From Runella sp. MFBS21 (GTDB lineage: Bacteria; Bacteroidota; Bacteroidia; Cytophagales; Spirosomataceae), in contig NZ_JARNTW010000004.1 in assembly GCF_029433105.1 (NCBI RefSeq), positions 1-64,000 of the forward strand: a stretch of 64,000 nt of DNA, written 5' to 3'. The translations under genes and the position numbers were made by a program. The notes under the pieces are model-generated. The model was not told the DNA's origin, searched no databases, and worked only from the letters and a program-made list of their open reading frames with translations. Below, one piece after another: positions 26,115-35,600 of the stretch. The stretch's first letter is position 1, and every line of letters starts with the position of its first letter.

Positions 26115-26171
26115 TTAATGAATCATAAAGCTATTGTCTAAGTTATAGTTTTTGACTCTCACAACGGGTTG
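26115..26171 (-). pseudogene. Duplicated 3' end of GH2 gene, copy B
   Basis: Read on the minus strand this encodes QPVVRVKNYNLDNSFMIH and then TAA. It shares the V-for-I and MIH differences with copy A, so A and B probably arose from each other after the first duplication. Confidence 0.8.
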
Positions 26172-26186
26172 GTAAACGTATTGGTA

Positions 26187-26219
26187 AACGATGGCAGCGT
26201 TCAAAACGCTGCCATCGTT
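26187..26219. repeat. Palindrome with compensatory change (AACGATGGCAGCGTT)
   Basis: Positions 26187-26201 and 26205-26219 are a perfect 15-bp inverted repeat with loop CAA. Compared with the copies at 17962 and 25983, one base in each arm differs (GTTGG to GATGG, and CCAAC to CCATC), so pairing is kept. Confidence 0.8.
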
Positions 26220-26227
26220 AGTTTATC

Positions 26228-28900
26228 TTAAGGAATTACAAAACTATTGTCTAAGTTATAGCCTTTGACTCTTACAATGGGTTGGGAACCTGCTTCTTTT
26301 TTAGCACATTTTACAGTTACTGTTTTGGTTTCTCCGGGTAAAAGTGATACGTAGTTGTCGCTCCAGAAAATGGGCAAAATAGCGGCTCCTTTGGCCTGTT
26401 TGGCTAATTCTAGTTCAATAAAAAACGCCACTTTGTCCGAAGGATTAGAGAGTTTGACACTTATTTCATACTCGTCTTTTTGCTCTTTCACTGTTTTATC
26501 GGCTTGCACTTTCACTTTGGCAAGCGTATTTAAAGCGGTGAAATCTGCATATTGTTTTTGAGGTGTATAAAACCAAAAATATTGTTTCCAATCTAGTTCG
26601 TCGGTTTGAGTAGGGAGCCAATAAAAATTATCCGCTATTACTTCGCCTGCGTTGTTTTTGAATTTTAGAGCTAAAAAATACACCTGTTTTTGGCCTTGTA
26701 AAGCTAGTAATTGAAGCCATTTTTGGACAGTATTTTCGGCCAAATCAAATGATTGTTTTTGTTCAAAAATCACTTTGGAGTTTTGGTCTAACAGTTTTAT
26801 CTCAGCCTCATAACCTTTGAGAGCAGCACGGGTGTCGTTGCTTACATGGATACTACGATGATAGTAATCATACATGATATTGATAGGCTGTGCGGCTTTT
26901 TTTGTACCATAATAAGCCCCCGTAGGCATCAGATAATAATCGTACAATTGCCAATAAAATTCAGGCCAGGGCGAATTGAGCATCCACTGTACTACGCCTG
27001 TCGCTACGGGGCGATTGATGACGTGCGCTTCAAACATCGGGCGGATAGCTTCGTAGTTCATCAACTGTGCCTTCATCGCCAACTCTTCCAAATTGGCAGG
27101 TGTGCCGTATTTGTTGTTGAGGGCTTTGAGGTATACGCCCATGGTATTGAAATCCTTCCGACCTGAGTGATAGTTCCACATCGAATTGTCGGGCGGCCAC
27201 AAATCGGCCTCGGGAATCATCTTTTTGATACTTTCAATAGGCGGGATTTGAGGGCCAGGGCCTACTTCAGAATTGAAACCATAAGCACCACCCAATTTTT
27301 TGTCTTCATACCAATATACAGGGGGTACATATTCGTAGGGACCGTTCATCTTCATGCCCGACGAGCCTGTGAGGGTACTGACAAACGCTCCCGACGAAAC
27401 CAAAAATTGGCGAGTAGGGTCGTATTTTTGGAGGGTTTCTTGGTATCTTTTTTCCAACGAAGGTTTGGGCATGGCATCGCTTCCTCCTGCCCAAGTGAAA
27501 ATACTAGGGTGATTGCGAAGCCACTTAACTTGGTCGCGGAAGTAGTTAGATAGTAACGTTTCTTCTTCGGGAGTGAGTTTTACAGCGTACAAATCTACCC
27601 CTTCGTTGATAGGAAGGTTTTCATCGCCGGGTTTGATTTTTAATTCCATACCCAGATAATCGGGCCACTCCCACTGACAGCTCCAGCCCACCATAAGCAG
27701 GATACCATTTTCGTCGCAGAGATCATAAATATGATGATTGTTGCCCCAAATTCCTTCAAAACGAAGTGAATTTAGGTTCATTTCTTTGACGTACCTGATT
27801 TGGGCGGCATCTTTTTCGGGCATATATCTCAAAAACAAATCATCGACCCAGCCACCGCTTTTGATAAGCACATCGCGGCCATTGACTTTATAGCCTCTGA
27901 CGCCTTTGTCGTTGAGGTAAGTTTCGATTTTGCGTACTCCAAATTTCGTGGTTTGCGTATCTTGGGTAGTACCTTGGTCGGTTACTTCTAATTGTAATTG
28001 ATAAAGTGCGGGCTCTCCCAAGCCGTTTGGCCACCAAAGGCGCGGATTTTTGAGGTTGAGTTGAGCAAATTCTTCGGGTGTAAATTTCACTTCTTGGCGC
28101 TGATGCGGTGCAAGTTGTATTGTTTTTTTGAAGCTAATCTCTTCGATTTTTCCCGAAATTTCCACCGATTTGGCTTCATCGCCGTGATTTTCGACTTCAG
28201 TAGTAATCGTAAGGGACGCTTTTGTGAGGTCTTTGGTGTCTACGTCAGGTGCTACAAAAGGTGCATGAAGAGAAACTTTTCCGGAGCGTTTGAGGCGAAT
28301 ATCGCGGTAAATCCCCATAAAATGATCGGGTGGAGTAGGAGCCCAGTCCACGTATCCCATGTAAAAGTCACGTACTTTGGGCGGGAAAATTTCCACCAAC
28401 AAGGTGTTTTCTCCACTTTTGGCGGCTTTTGTAATGTCTAACTCAAATTGACGAAATGCCCCAAAAAGGGTATCTTGTGTAGCAATTGGCTGACCATTTA
28501 CCCAAAAATTAGCGCGATAGTTGATACCTTCTATCAGTAGTTGAATTTGTTCTTTTTGAGCTTCAAAACTTTCTAAGGTGAACGTATTGCGAAACCACCA
28601 AGTATTTTCGAAGCGGGCACGTGGTATTTTTTCGAGGTTTTTACCTACAAATACATCCTTGTATTCACCTGCGTCTACAAGGGCTCCTAAAACAGTGGTA
28701 GGCAAAGTAGCTTTGTACCATTTTTCGCCCGAGCCGATAGTTTCAGATAAAGTTTTGGCATCGCCCGTTACTTCTTTGGAAGACGCAATCATCCATCCTT
28801 CGCGTAGGGGATGGTCTTCGATTTTGAGTTTTGAGCCGCAGCTCGAAAGCGCAGCTACTATTAGTATAAAAAAAGAAAGTTTTAAAGTCGTATTAATCAT
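26228..28900 (-). CDS. GH2 lipoprotein, exo-beta-D-glucosaminidase-like
   Basis: The protein has 890 residues with lipobox LSSC (Cys21). The order is a sugar-binding jelly-roll domain (about 30-215, with ENTWWFRNTF), an immunoglobulin-like domain (about 215-335), the GH2 barrel (about 340-660) and C-terminal beta domains. The acid/base position reads AGGSDAMP, giving Asp475 instead of the usual NE pair, and the nucleophile is Glu545 in GFNSEVGPG. As I recall, an Asp/Glu pair about 70 residues apart is typical of the CsxA exo-beta-D-glucosaminidase branch of GH2, which acts on chitosan ends; beta-mannosidase-like activity is the alternative. Its 3' end has been duplicated downstream. The DegT gene is 54 bp upstream. 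Confidence 0.88.
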   Translation of the reverse strand: MINTTLKLSFFILIVAALSSCGSKLKIEDHPLREGWMIASSKEVTGDAKTLSETIGSGEKWYKATLPTTVLGALVDAGEYKDVFVGKNLEKIPRARFENTWWFRNTFTLESFEAQKEQIQLLIEGINYRANFWVNGQPIATQDTLFGAFRQFELDITKAAKSGENTLLVEIFPPKVRDFYMGYVDWAPTPPDHFMGIYRDIRLKRSGKVSLHAPFVAPDVDTKDLTKASLTITTEVENHGDEAKSVEISGKIEEISFKKTIQLAPHQRQEVKFTPEEFAQLNLKNPRLWWPNGLGEPALYQLQLEVTDQGTTQDTQTTKFGVRKIETYLNDKGVRGYKVNGRDVLIKSGGWVDDLFLRYMPEKDAAQIRYVKEMNLNSLRFEGIWGNNHHIYDLCDENGILLMVGWSCQWEWPDYLGMELKIKPGDENLPINEGVDLYAVKLTPEEETLLSNYFRDQVKWLRNHPSIFTWAGGSDAMPKPSLEKRYQETLQKYDPTRQFLVSSGAFVSTLTGSSGMKMNGPYEYVPPVYWYEDKKLGGAYGFNSEVGPGPQIPPIESIKKMIPEADLWPPDNSMWNYHSGRKDFNTMGVYLKALNNKYGTPANLEELAMKAQLMNYEAIRPMFEAHVINRPVATGVVQWMLNSPWPEFYWQLYDYYLMPTGAYYGTKKAAQPINIMYDYYHRSIHVSNDTRAALKGYEAEIKLLDQNSKVIFEQKQSFDLAENTVQKWLQLLALQGQKQVYFLALKFKNNAGEVIADNFYWLPTQTDELDWKQYFWFYTPQKQYADFTALNTLAKVKVQADKTVKEQKDEYEISVKLSNPSDKVAFFIELELAKQAKGAAILPIFWSDNYVSLLPGETKTVTVKCAKKEAGSQPIVRVKGYNLDNSFVIP

Positions 28901-28954
28901 AATTGATGGTGTAGGTGTGACCCCAAGTAAGAAATATATTCGTGGCTAAATCAG

Positions 28955-30208
28955 TCAAGCCTCGCTTTGTATTTTTTTGATTGCTTTTGCAAATGCCTCC
29001 ATGTCTTCTTTGTCTCCTAGCATAGCATGTTGTAAAATCCAAACGGCCTCTTCACTACAAGCTCGCTCTGCTACGGGGCAGTATACCTGCGTATAATCTA
29101 CATCGTCTGGAATGGCATAACACATGAAGTTTTTGTTTTGGAACAAAGGTTGCTTGTATAAAGGATGAGGATAGCCTCTAAAACAAGGAACTCCCTCGGC
29201 GGCAAGTCGTTCTACAAATTCAATTTTGCTCAGGTTGTTAAAATACGTTTTATCATATTTGAAGATATAAATATGATAACAATGAACGGTCTCACCTAGT
29301 CCGCGTTGGAGAGGCGTGATACCTTCTATTTGGGTAAGCAATTGGTTGAGATAAAGTCCATTCTCGTTTCTAGTGAGAGTTTGAGCTTCTAGGCGTTTGA
29401 GTTGCGCCGAAAGCAGTACGGCCTGCATTTGCGTAATTCGATAGTTGCAGCCGGGATTGTAATGGTCGTACCATTGTCCACCTTCGATGCGCCCCACATT
29501 GCGAAGGGAGTGCATCATAGCATAAAGCTCGTCATCGTCGGTGACTACGATACCACCTTCGCCGGCGGTGAGGTTTTTGGAAGACTGAAAACTAAAGCTT
29601 CCTACATCGCCAATCGAACCTAGCTTTTTGCCTTTGTATTCGGCACCGTGGGCGTGAGCGGCATCTTCTATGACTCTCAGACTATGACGTTTGGCAATAT
29701 CCATGATAGCGTCCATATCACAGGCTTGCCCCCCAAAATGCACCGGAATAATGGCCTTCGTGCGAGGAGTGATAGCTGCTTCTATGGCCGCAGGAGAGAT
29801 GTTGTATGTGTCGGGGTCTAAGTCCACAAACACCGGTACGCAGTTAGCTTCAATGACGGTAGATGCAGTAGCAATAAACGTATAAGGTGGTACGATAACC
29901 TCATCGCCGGGCTTTACCCCACAGGCAATGAGTGCCAATCGCAAGGATACTGAGCCATTGACACAGCTAATGGCATATTTGCTTCCGCAATAAGCGGCAA
30001 ATTCTTTCTCAAAGGTTTCGACTAAATCACCACAATCGGGGTTGCCCCATTTGCCGCTTCTTACTACTTCGGCTACAGCTTCCACTTCGGTCTCGTCGAA
30101 TATGGGCCAAGAAAAGGTCTTTTTTACGGTTTTTTCTACTGTTTCCACAATGTATTGCTCTAATGTTTGATAAAAGTATGTAGCTATTTGGCTGTATGCT
30201 TTAGGCAA
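28955..30208 (-). CDS. DegT/DnrJ/EryC1/StrS-family PLP aminotransferase
   Basis: The protein has 417 residues of the sugar aminotransferase fold. VPPYTFIATASTVIEANCVPVFVD, EDAAHAHGAEYKGKKLG and FQSSKNLTAGEGG are typical; Lys211 in the last motif should bind pyridoxal phosphate. Members usually transaminate keto-sugars in amino-sugar biosynthesis. Here the gene leads a minus-strand run with an exo-glucosaminidase-like GH2 and a putative hydrolase, not sugar-nucleotide genes, so it may act in catabolism (inference). The roughly 30-residue lead before FSWPIFDE is a little long for the family, but no other ATG is available and a promoter-like site lies 56 bp upstream. Confidence 0.88.
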   Translation of the reverse strand: MPKAYSQIATYFYQTLEQYIVETVEKTVKKTFSWPIFDETEVEAVAEVVRSGKWGNPDCGDLVETFEKEFAAYCGSKYAISCVNGSVSLRLALIACGVKPGDEVIVPPYTFIATASTVIEANCVPVFVDLDPDTYNISPAAIEAAITPRTKAIIPVHFGGQACDMDAIMDIAKRHSLRVIEDAAHAHGAEYKGKKLGSIGDVGSFSFQSSKNLTAGEGGIVVTDDDELYAMMHSLRNVGRIEGGQWYDHYNPGCNYRITQMQAVLLSAQLKRLEAQTLTRNENGLYLNQLLTQIEGITPLQRGLGETVHCYHIYIFKYDKTYFNNLSKIEFVERLAAEGVPCFRGYPHPLYKQPLFQNKNFMCYAIPDDVDYTQVYCPVAERACSEEAVWILQHAMLGDKEDMEAFAKAIKKIQSEA

Positions 30209-30263
30209 TAAGCAATAGGCTTTCTTTTAGATGGTAGTCTCTCATCAGCGAGCCTAAATCATA

Positions 30264-30271
30264 CAAATCTA
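30264..30271 (-). promoter_or_regulatory. TAGATTTG, -7 promoter element candidate for the DegT gene
   Basis: This is an exact match to the Bacteroidota TAnnTTTG -7 element, 56 bp upstream of the DegT start on the minus strand. I see no good TTG at the -33 spacing, so support is partial. The rest of the 277-bp gap 30209-30485 shows nothing else I can identify. Confidence 0.4.
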
Positions 30272-30485
30272 TGAAACGTATATCGAAAATAAATACTAAA
30301 AAATAATACTGAATTTTTTGGTATTTGGGCTATTGGAAGTGCCCATAGACTCCATGTCATGATAGGGAAATAAGCTAAAATTATTCCCCTAATTCCCCTA
30401 AAACAGTGCTCGAAGTAGCCCATTTTTGAATTAGATGGGTATATCAAAAAGATAAGACTAAACCTTTAATTTATCCTTTTTAAGA

Positions 30486-31793
30486 ATGAAAAACAAACAA
30501 CTCTATTTATCCATGCTCATGGTAGGGATGTCATTGGCGACCGCTTGGGCTATTCGAGGGCAATTTGGGCACGAATATGGTGCTGCCTGGGCCGGTGCCG
30601 TGGGGGCCCTTAGTATATTGGTCATTGCCAAACGGCCTGATTGGTACGCCAAAGTATTTGCAGCTACCTTGGCAGGAGCTTTGGGTTGGGGGTTGACGGG
30701 CTTGGCAAGTTACGGTATTTTGGTTGGGTATGGCCGTGGCAATGATTTTGTCAATGTGTATTATGGCCTATTGAGCTTGTTTGTGGTAGGGGGTTTGTAT
30801 GGATATGTGGGAGGAGGTTTGTTTGGCTTGGCTTTGGCAAACTCATCTGCTAAACCGATTAAGTGGCATCAGTTGATAGTGGAGATGACGGTCGGTGCTA
30901 TTTTATTCTATTTTTTCATGATTGAGGAATTTGGCTGGCTCATGACTCCACCTCGTTCGGAGATGTGGGCGGCTTGTTTTGGGGCAGCCGTCGCCCTTAC
31001 TTGGTACATGATTCGCGAAAAGCAAATGTCTGCCCTGCGAGTGGCTGTTTTTTCGGGCTTAGGCGGTGGTTTTGGTTTTGCCTTTGGCAACTTCTTGCAA
31101 GTGCTAGGTGGGCTTACCGGTATTAAATTTAATTTTTGGAATGTAATGGAGTACTCATTAGGTTTCTTTGGAGGGTTAGGGATGGCTTATGGCACTTTTA
31201 CTTCACAGTGGGAAAAAACTGAAGCTACCCAGCCCAAGTCCAAAGTATGGTTTCCGCTACTCATGGTAGCTTTGGTGATTCCATTTACGGTATGGGAGCA
31301 GTCGTTTGGAACGGAGCGTTTGCAAGGAATTTTTACTAATCTCAATCTTACTCCTGATAGCCCCGTTATTGGAGGAGTACAGTTCGTATCTCTTGGATTG
31401 GTGTTGTTATTTACGGCTTTTTGGTGGATACGTTATTATCAGGCCAAGCCCAATCCTATTGCTTATAGTGCCAACGAAGTCTATGGCTTGTTTTTAGGGC
31501 ATTGGGGGTTGTATGTGGTATATAGTTTGTTAGTAACGGGGGCTTTTATGAGTGGATACCGCATAGAGCAATATCTCTATATCGTGAATTGGGTAATTGT
31601 TGCCTTTGTGATTCGAAAAATAGAACCAGAGTTTAGCCCTCGCCTGATTGTAGGCAATAAGTGGGTGCGTAATTTTGGGTTAGTCCTAGGAGTGATAGCT
31701 TTGTTGACGTTGATACTCATCAATTCGCACGGAGAACTTAAGCATGCCCACAAACGCTTTGGCGCACCTCCTGTAGAGGAAGAAAAAAAATAA
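30486..31793 (+). CDS. Polytopic inner membrane protein of unknown function
   Basis: The protein has 435 residues and about eleven to twelve hydrophobic segments, with many Gly-rich helices (WAGAVGALSILVIAK, GALGWGLTGLASYGILVGYGRG, GGLYGYVGGGLFGLAL). Conserved-looking polar motifs are WAIRGQFGHEYGAAW near the N-terminus and a short charged C-terminal tail. I do not recognise the family. It is not an obvious MFS or ABC protein. It stands alone on the plus strand between the two SusC/SusD loci, and a terminator follows. A transport role in the surrounding glycan system is only a guess. Confidence 0.75.
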   Translation: MKNKQLYLSMLMVGMSLATAWAIRGQFGHEYGAAWAGAVGALSILVIAKRPDWYAKVFAATLAGALGWGLTGLASYGILVGYGRGNDFVNVYYGLLSLFVVGGLYGYVGGGLFGLALANSSAKPIKWHQLIVEMTVGAILFYFFMIEEFGWLMTPPRSEMWAACFGAAVALTWYMIREKQMSALRVAVFSGLGGGFGFAFGNFLQVLGGLTGIKFNFWNVMEYSLGFFGGLGMAYGTFTSQWEKTEATQPKSKVWFPLLMVALVIPFTVWEQSFGTERLQGIFTNLNLTPDSPVIGGVQFVSLGLVLLFTAFWWIRYYQAKPNPIAYSANEVYGLFLGHWGLYVVYSLLVTGAFMSGYRIEQYLYIVNWVIVAFVIRKIEPEFSPRLIVGNKWVRNFGLVLGVIALLTLILINSHGELKHAHKRFGAPPVEEEKK

Positions 31794-31863
31794 ATAATGA
31801 TGCAAGGTTGTTTGTAAAATAATATGCCTATTTAGATTGTATTTTTTTTTGTGTATCTTAGAG

Positions 31864-31893
31864 AAACGACTCCTAATTCAGGGGTCGTTTTTT
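31864..31893 (+). terminator. Intrinsic terminator after the membrane-protein gene
   Basis: AAACGACTCC (31864-31873) faces GGGGTCGTTT (31881-31890), with one G-T pair, and is followed by TTT. It is 70 bp after the stop at 31793. The rest of 31794-32060 is AT-rich with no other recognisable element. Confidence 0.7.
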
Positions 31894-32060
31894 GATTTTT
31901 GATTTTTGGGATGTTAAATAATATGACTGATATTGCTTATTTAGGCTTTATTATTAGTAAAATAGTGTACAAGAAATAGTGTTACTTTCCAGTAATAAAT
32001 TTGTTTTTAGAACCAAAAATTGATTAATTGCTTTCCTACTTTAAAAGGAAATTTTTGAAA

Positions 32061-32519
32061 ATGATAAAACAAATTTGTTTATTGATATTGTGCTTTATTG
32101 GAAGTCATGGTGGGGCAAAGGCTCAACATTCAGAGAAAGACACTACAGCTATCAAAGGCGTTATTATTGATTTTTTTGAACTATTTTCCCAAGACGACTT
32201 AAAGTATTTGGAGAGAAATTGTACTTCTGATTTTGAGTTATACGAAGTAGGGACCCGTTGGACAAATGATACCCTAATCAATCTAATCAACAAAAGAAAA
32301 ACCCACAAAAAGACTTGGGAGCGGGCAAATGAGTTTAATTTTATAAGTTTCAAAGTCCAAAAAAATATCGCTTGGGTAGGGTATTATAACACTGCTCACT
32401 TGACCAACATTACAACTCAACAAAAAAGAAAAGTGAGATGGCTTGAGAGTGCGATACTAGTCAAGAAAAAAAGAAAATGGTGGCTTGTGCAAATGCATTC
32501 TACAGTCATTGATAAATGA
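32061..32519 (+). CDS. Exported small protein with SnoaL/NTF2-like fold (DUF4440-type)
   Basis: The protein has 152 residues from the preferred start at 32061, giving a signal peptide MIKQICLLILCFIGSHGGAKAQ. The frame is open back to 32028, but that extension is charged and spoils the signal. The mature part (IKGVIIDFFELFSQDDLKYLERNCTSDFELYEVG, then RKVRWLESAILVKKKRKWWLVQMHST) fits the cone-like NTF2/SnoaL fold. In secreted Bacteroidota proteins this fold is often of unknown function. It stands apart from both neighbours. Confidence 0.65.
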   Translation: MIKQICLLILCFIGSHGGAKAQHSEKDTTAIKGVIIDFFELFSQDDLKYLERNCTSDFELYEVGTRWTNDTLINLINKRKTHKKTWERANEFNFISFKVQKNIAWVGYYNTAHLTNITTQQKRKVRWLESAILVKKKRKWWLVQMHSTVIDK

Positions 32520-32671
32520 GCTATATATCGTAATAGAAGTTTTGAAACTCAAAGCAAATGTCTCGATAAATAAAAAATACCCAAAATTTAAAAAAACATT
32601 TTGCCTACTAATGGTGTTTTTTGATTTAATTTAAGTTAAAATTTTTTCCTAAATTAAATCTATCCATTTCT

Positions 32672-35600
32672 ATGCACAAAACTACCTTACTATTGGTAGC
32701 CAAGCTGGCAATTTGCGCAAATCTATGGCTGCTGAGTGTAGCTGCTTTTGCTCAAAATAAAATCAGCGGCACCATCAAAACAGAAAACGGAAGCCCTATA
32801 CCTGGGGTAAATGTAGTGGTGAAAGGAACCACTACCGGAACTACTAGTGGTACTGACGGTACTTATACCCTCTCTCTACGCCAAACCAATGTCACCCTCG
32901 TGTTTTCGTCGATTGGATTTCAGGCCAAAGAGGTGGCCGTAGGCAACAGCAGCGTCATTGATGTGACCCTCGTAGAAGATGTCTCCAACCTACAGGAAGT
33001 GGTAGTGACGGGCTTGGCGACTAGTATCAAACGCTCCAACCTAGCCAATGCCATAGGAACGATTTCGGCAAAGGAGCTTATGGGAACCACCCAAATCCAG
33101 ACAGTTGATAATGCCTTTTATGGAAAGCTGGCAGGGGTCAATATGAATACCAACGGTGGTGCGCCTGGTGGTGGGGTCTCGATTCAGTTGCGCGGGGTTT
33201 CGTCGTTGGTGGGCGCTTCCCAGCCACTTTACATTATTGATGGGGTATATGCCAACAACAACGTTAACCGTTCGGGACGTGCTTCAGTAACTGGAGCGGG
33301 TGCCGAAACCCAAGATGACGCCGCCAACCGTATTTCGGACCTTAACCCCAATGACATCGAAAACGTGGAGGTACTTAAAGGACCTTCTGCTGCGGCGATT
33401 TATGGAACTCGTGCCAACGCGGGTGTTATCATCATCACTACCAAAAGAGGAAGTGCGGGCAAGACCAAAGTTTCTTTTGCGCAGGATTACGGATTTGCTA
33501 CGCCTCAAAAACTCTTGGGGGTGGATAGCTGGTCGGAAGCAAAAATCAATACTTTCTTTGCCGCAGCACGCCGACCCGTCGAACTTGAGCGTTTTCGGGC
33601 AGCCAATGGCCAAACGTGGGATTATGAAAAGTATTTTTACGGCAACACGGCCCCCCTTTCCAATACTCGCTTGGGAATTTCTGGAGGAACCGACAAAACC
33701 AAATTTTTTATCTCGGGAAGCTATACTGACGAAAAAGGAATCATCCGTCGTACTGGTTTTAAGCGCTACTCGTTTAGAGCTAACATCGACCATAAACTGA
33801 CCCAAGATATTACGTTGTCGGTCGGTTCAAACTATATCAATTCTAATACCGATCGCGGGTTTACGGGAAACCAGAATAATTCAGGCGCAAGTATAGGTTA
33901 CAACATGTCGTATGTGCCCAATTATTTCAATTTGTTTGCCGATGAAAGTGGGCGTTATCCCGACAACCCTTATTTTTCTGAAAACCCGGTAGCCGTGACT
34001 GAAAGAGGTATCAATAATACTAATGTCAACCGTTTTATTCAATCGTTTAATTTGACGGCCAATCTCTATAAATCTGAGAAATCGTTGTTAAAATTTGTAG
34101 GTCAAGGGGGCGTAGATTATACCCAAAATACTACCCAAATCTATTTGCCTGAAGATTTGCAATACCAGCGTGCCCAAGGTAATCCTGGTGATGCAATGTG
34201 GGGCAAAACAGAAAATGTGAACATGAATCTACAAGCGGCATTGGTATACAACTGGAATATCGGCAAAGTGAATCTAACGTCACAGACAGGCGCAGTGAGG
34301 CTCAAATTCCGTGAGGATCGCCTTCTCAACCGTTCGCGTGGATTGGCGGGAGGACAAACTAACTTACGTCAAGGTACGGTACAAGAAATTTTTGACCAAC
34401 GTTTTCAGACCGTCAATGACGTAGGAGCTTTTATCCAACAAGAAGCCAACTGGGACGACAAAATCATCGCTACGGCGGGGGTTCGTTGGGATAAATCAAC
34501 TCTCATTGGCAATGCCAATAAGTTTTGGGCGTTTCCTAAAGCATCTTTGGCCGTCAATCTTGCCAATTTTGATTTTATTAGAAGTAGTAATCTTGCTTCA
34601 ATATTTTCTCAAATCAAACCTCGTGTAGCTTACGGAGAAACTGCCGGTGTGCCAGGTTTTGGAACTACTTTTACGCCACTCAATTCGGCTAATATCGGTG
34701 GATTGCTAGGTTCAGTAGTGACTACTGCCGCAGGCAATGCCGCTATTGAGCCTGAGCGGGCAGGTGAGCTTGAGTTTGGATTAGATTTAGGACTATTCAA
34801 CAATCGTATCCAACTGGAAGCGACTTACTATGACAAACAAACTCGTAGCAATATTCAAAACCTTCAATTGTCGCCTTCCGTGGGCATAAGCACGATTCCT
34901 AGTAATTTGGCGCAGCTTCAAAACCGTGGCCTTGAATTTTCGTTGGGAGCTAGTCCTGTACAAAAAGAGAACTTCCGCTGGTTTTCGCGCTTGATGTGGT
35001 GGAAAAATGACCTTCTTATGACTCGTCTAGGCATCCCGGCTTATAATTTAGGAGCTTTTGGCGTATCGCTCGGTACGTTTTTGTATCAAGAAGGGTTTTC
35101 ACCTACTACCATCGTCGGCACTCGTCCTGCGCGTGACGCCAATGACACGCCATTGACCGAAGGGGTACGCACAGGTGCTTTTATATTGGGCGACAACCAA
35201 CCCGATTTTCAGATGTCTTGGATGAACGAATTTACAGTTTTCAAGAGCTTTGATGTCAATATGCTTTGGCATTGGAAAAAAGGTGGTGATAATATCAACC
35301 TTTCGCAGTTTTTGATGGACTCAGGTGGAACTACTCCTGACTGGGACGACGACGATAACGGTGATGGGGTCCCCAATGGTCGTCAGCGAGGGCTAGCGCC
35401 TTATAATGGGGCCGACCGCTGGGTACAAGACGCGTCTTATGTGCGTTTGCGAGAGGTGGCAGTGTACTATAGCGTTCCGACCAACTCATTGGGTAAATGG
35501 TTTAACAACAAAATTTCGCGCGTGCGCTTGGGAGTATCAGCTCAGAATCCGCTCACTTTCTCCAATTATTTTGGATATGACCCAGAGACTTCCACTTTTG

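Larger units (their letters stand above)
25960..26227. repeat. REP palindromes plus two extra copies of the GH2 gene's 3' end
   Basis: The stretch holds a GTTGGCAGCGTT palindrome (25983-26007), then two direct repeats with a 95-bp period (about 26006-26100 and 26101-26186), then a second palindrome (26187-26219). Each direct repeat contains about 57 bp nearly identical to the last codons of the GH2 gene at 26228, including an in-frame stop (minus strand, stops at 26020-26022 and 26115-26117). Confidence 0.85.
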
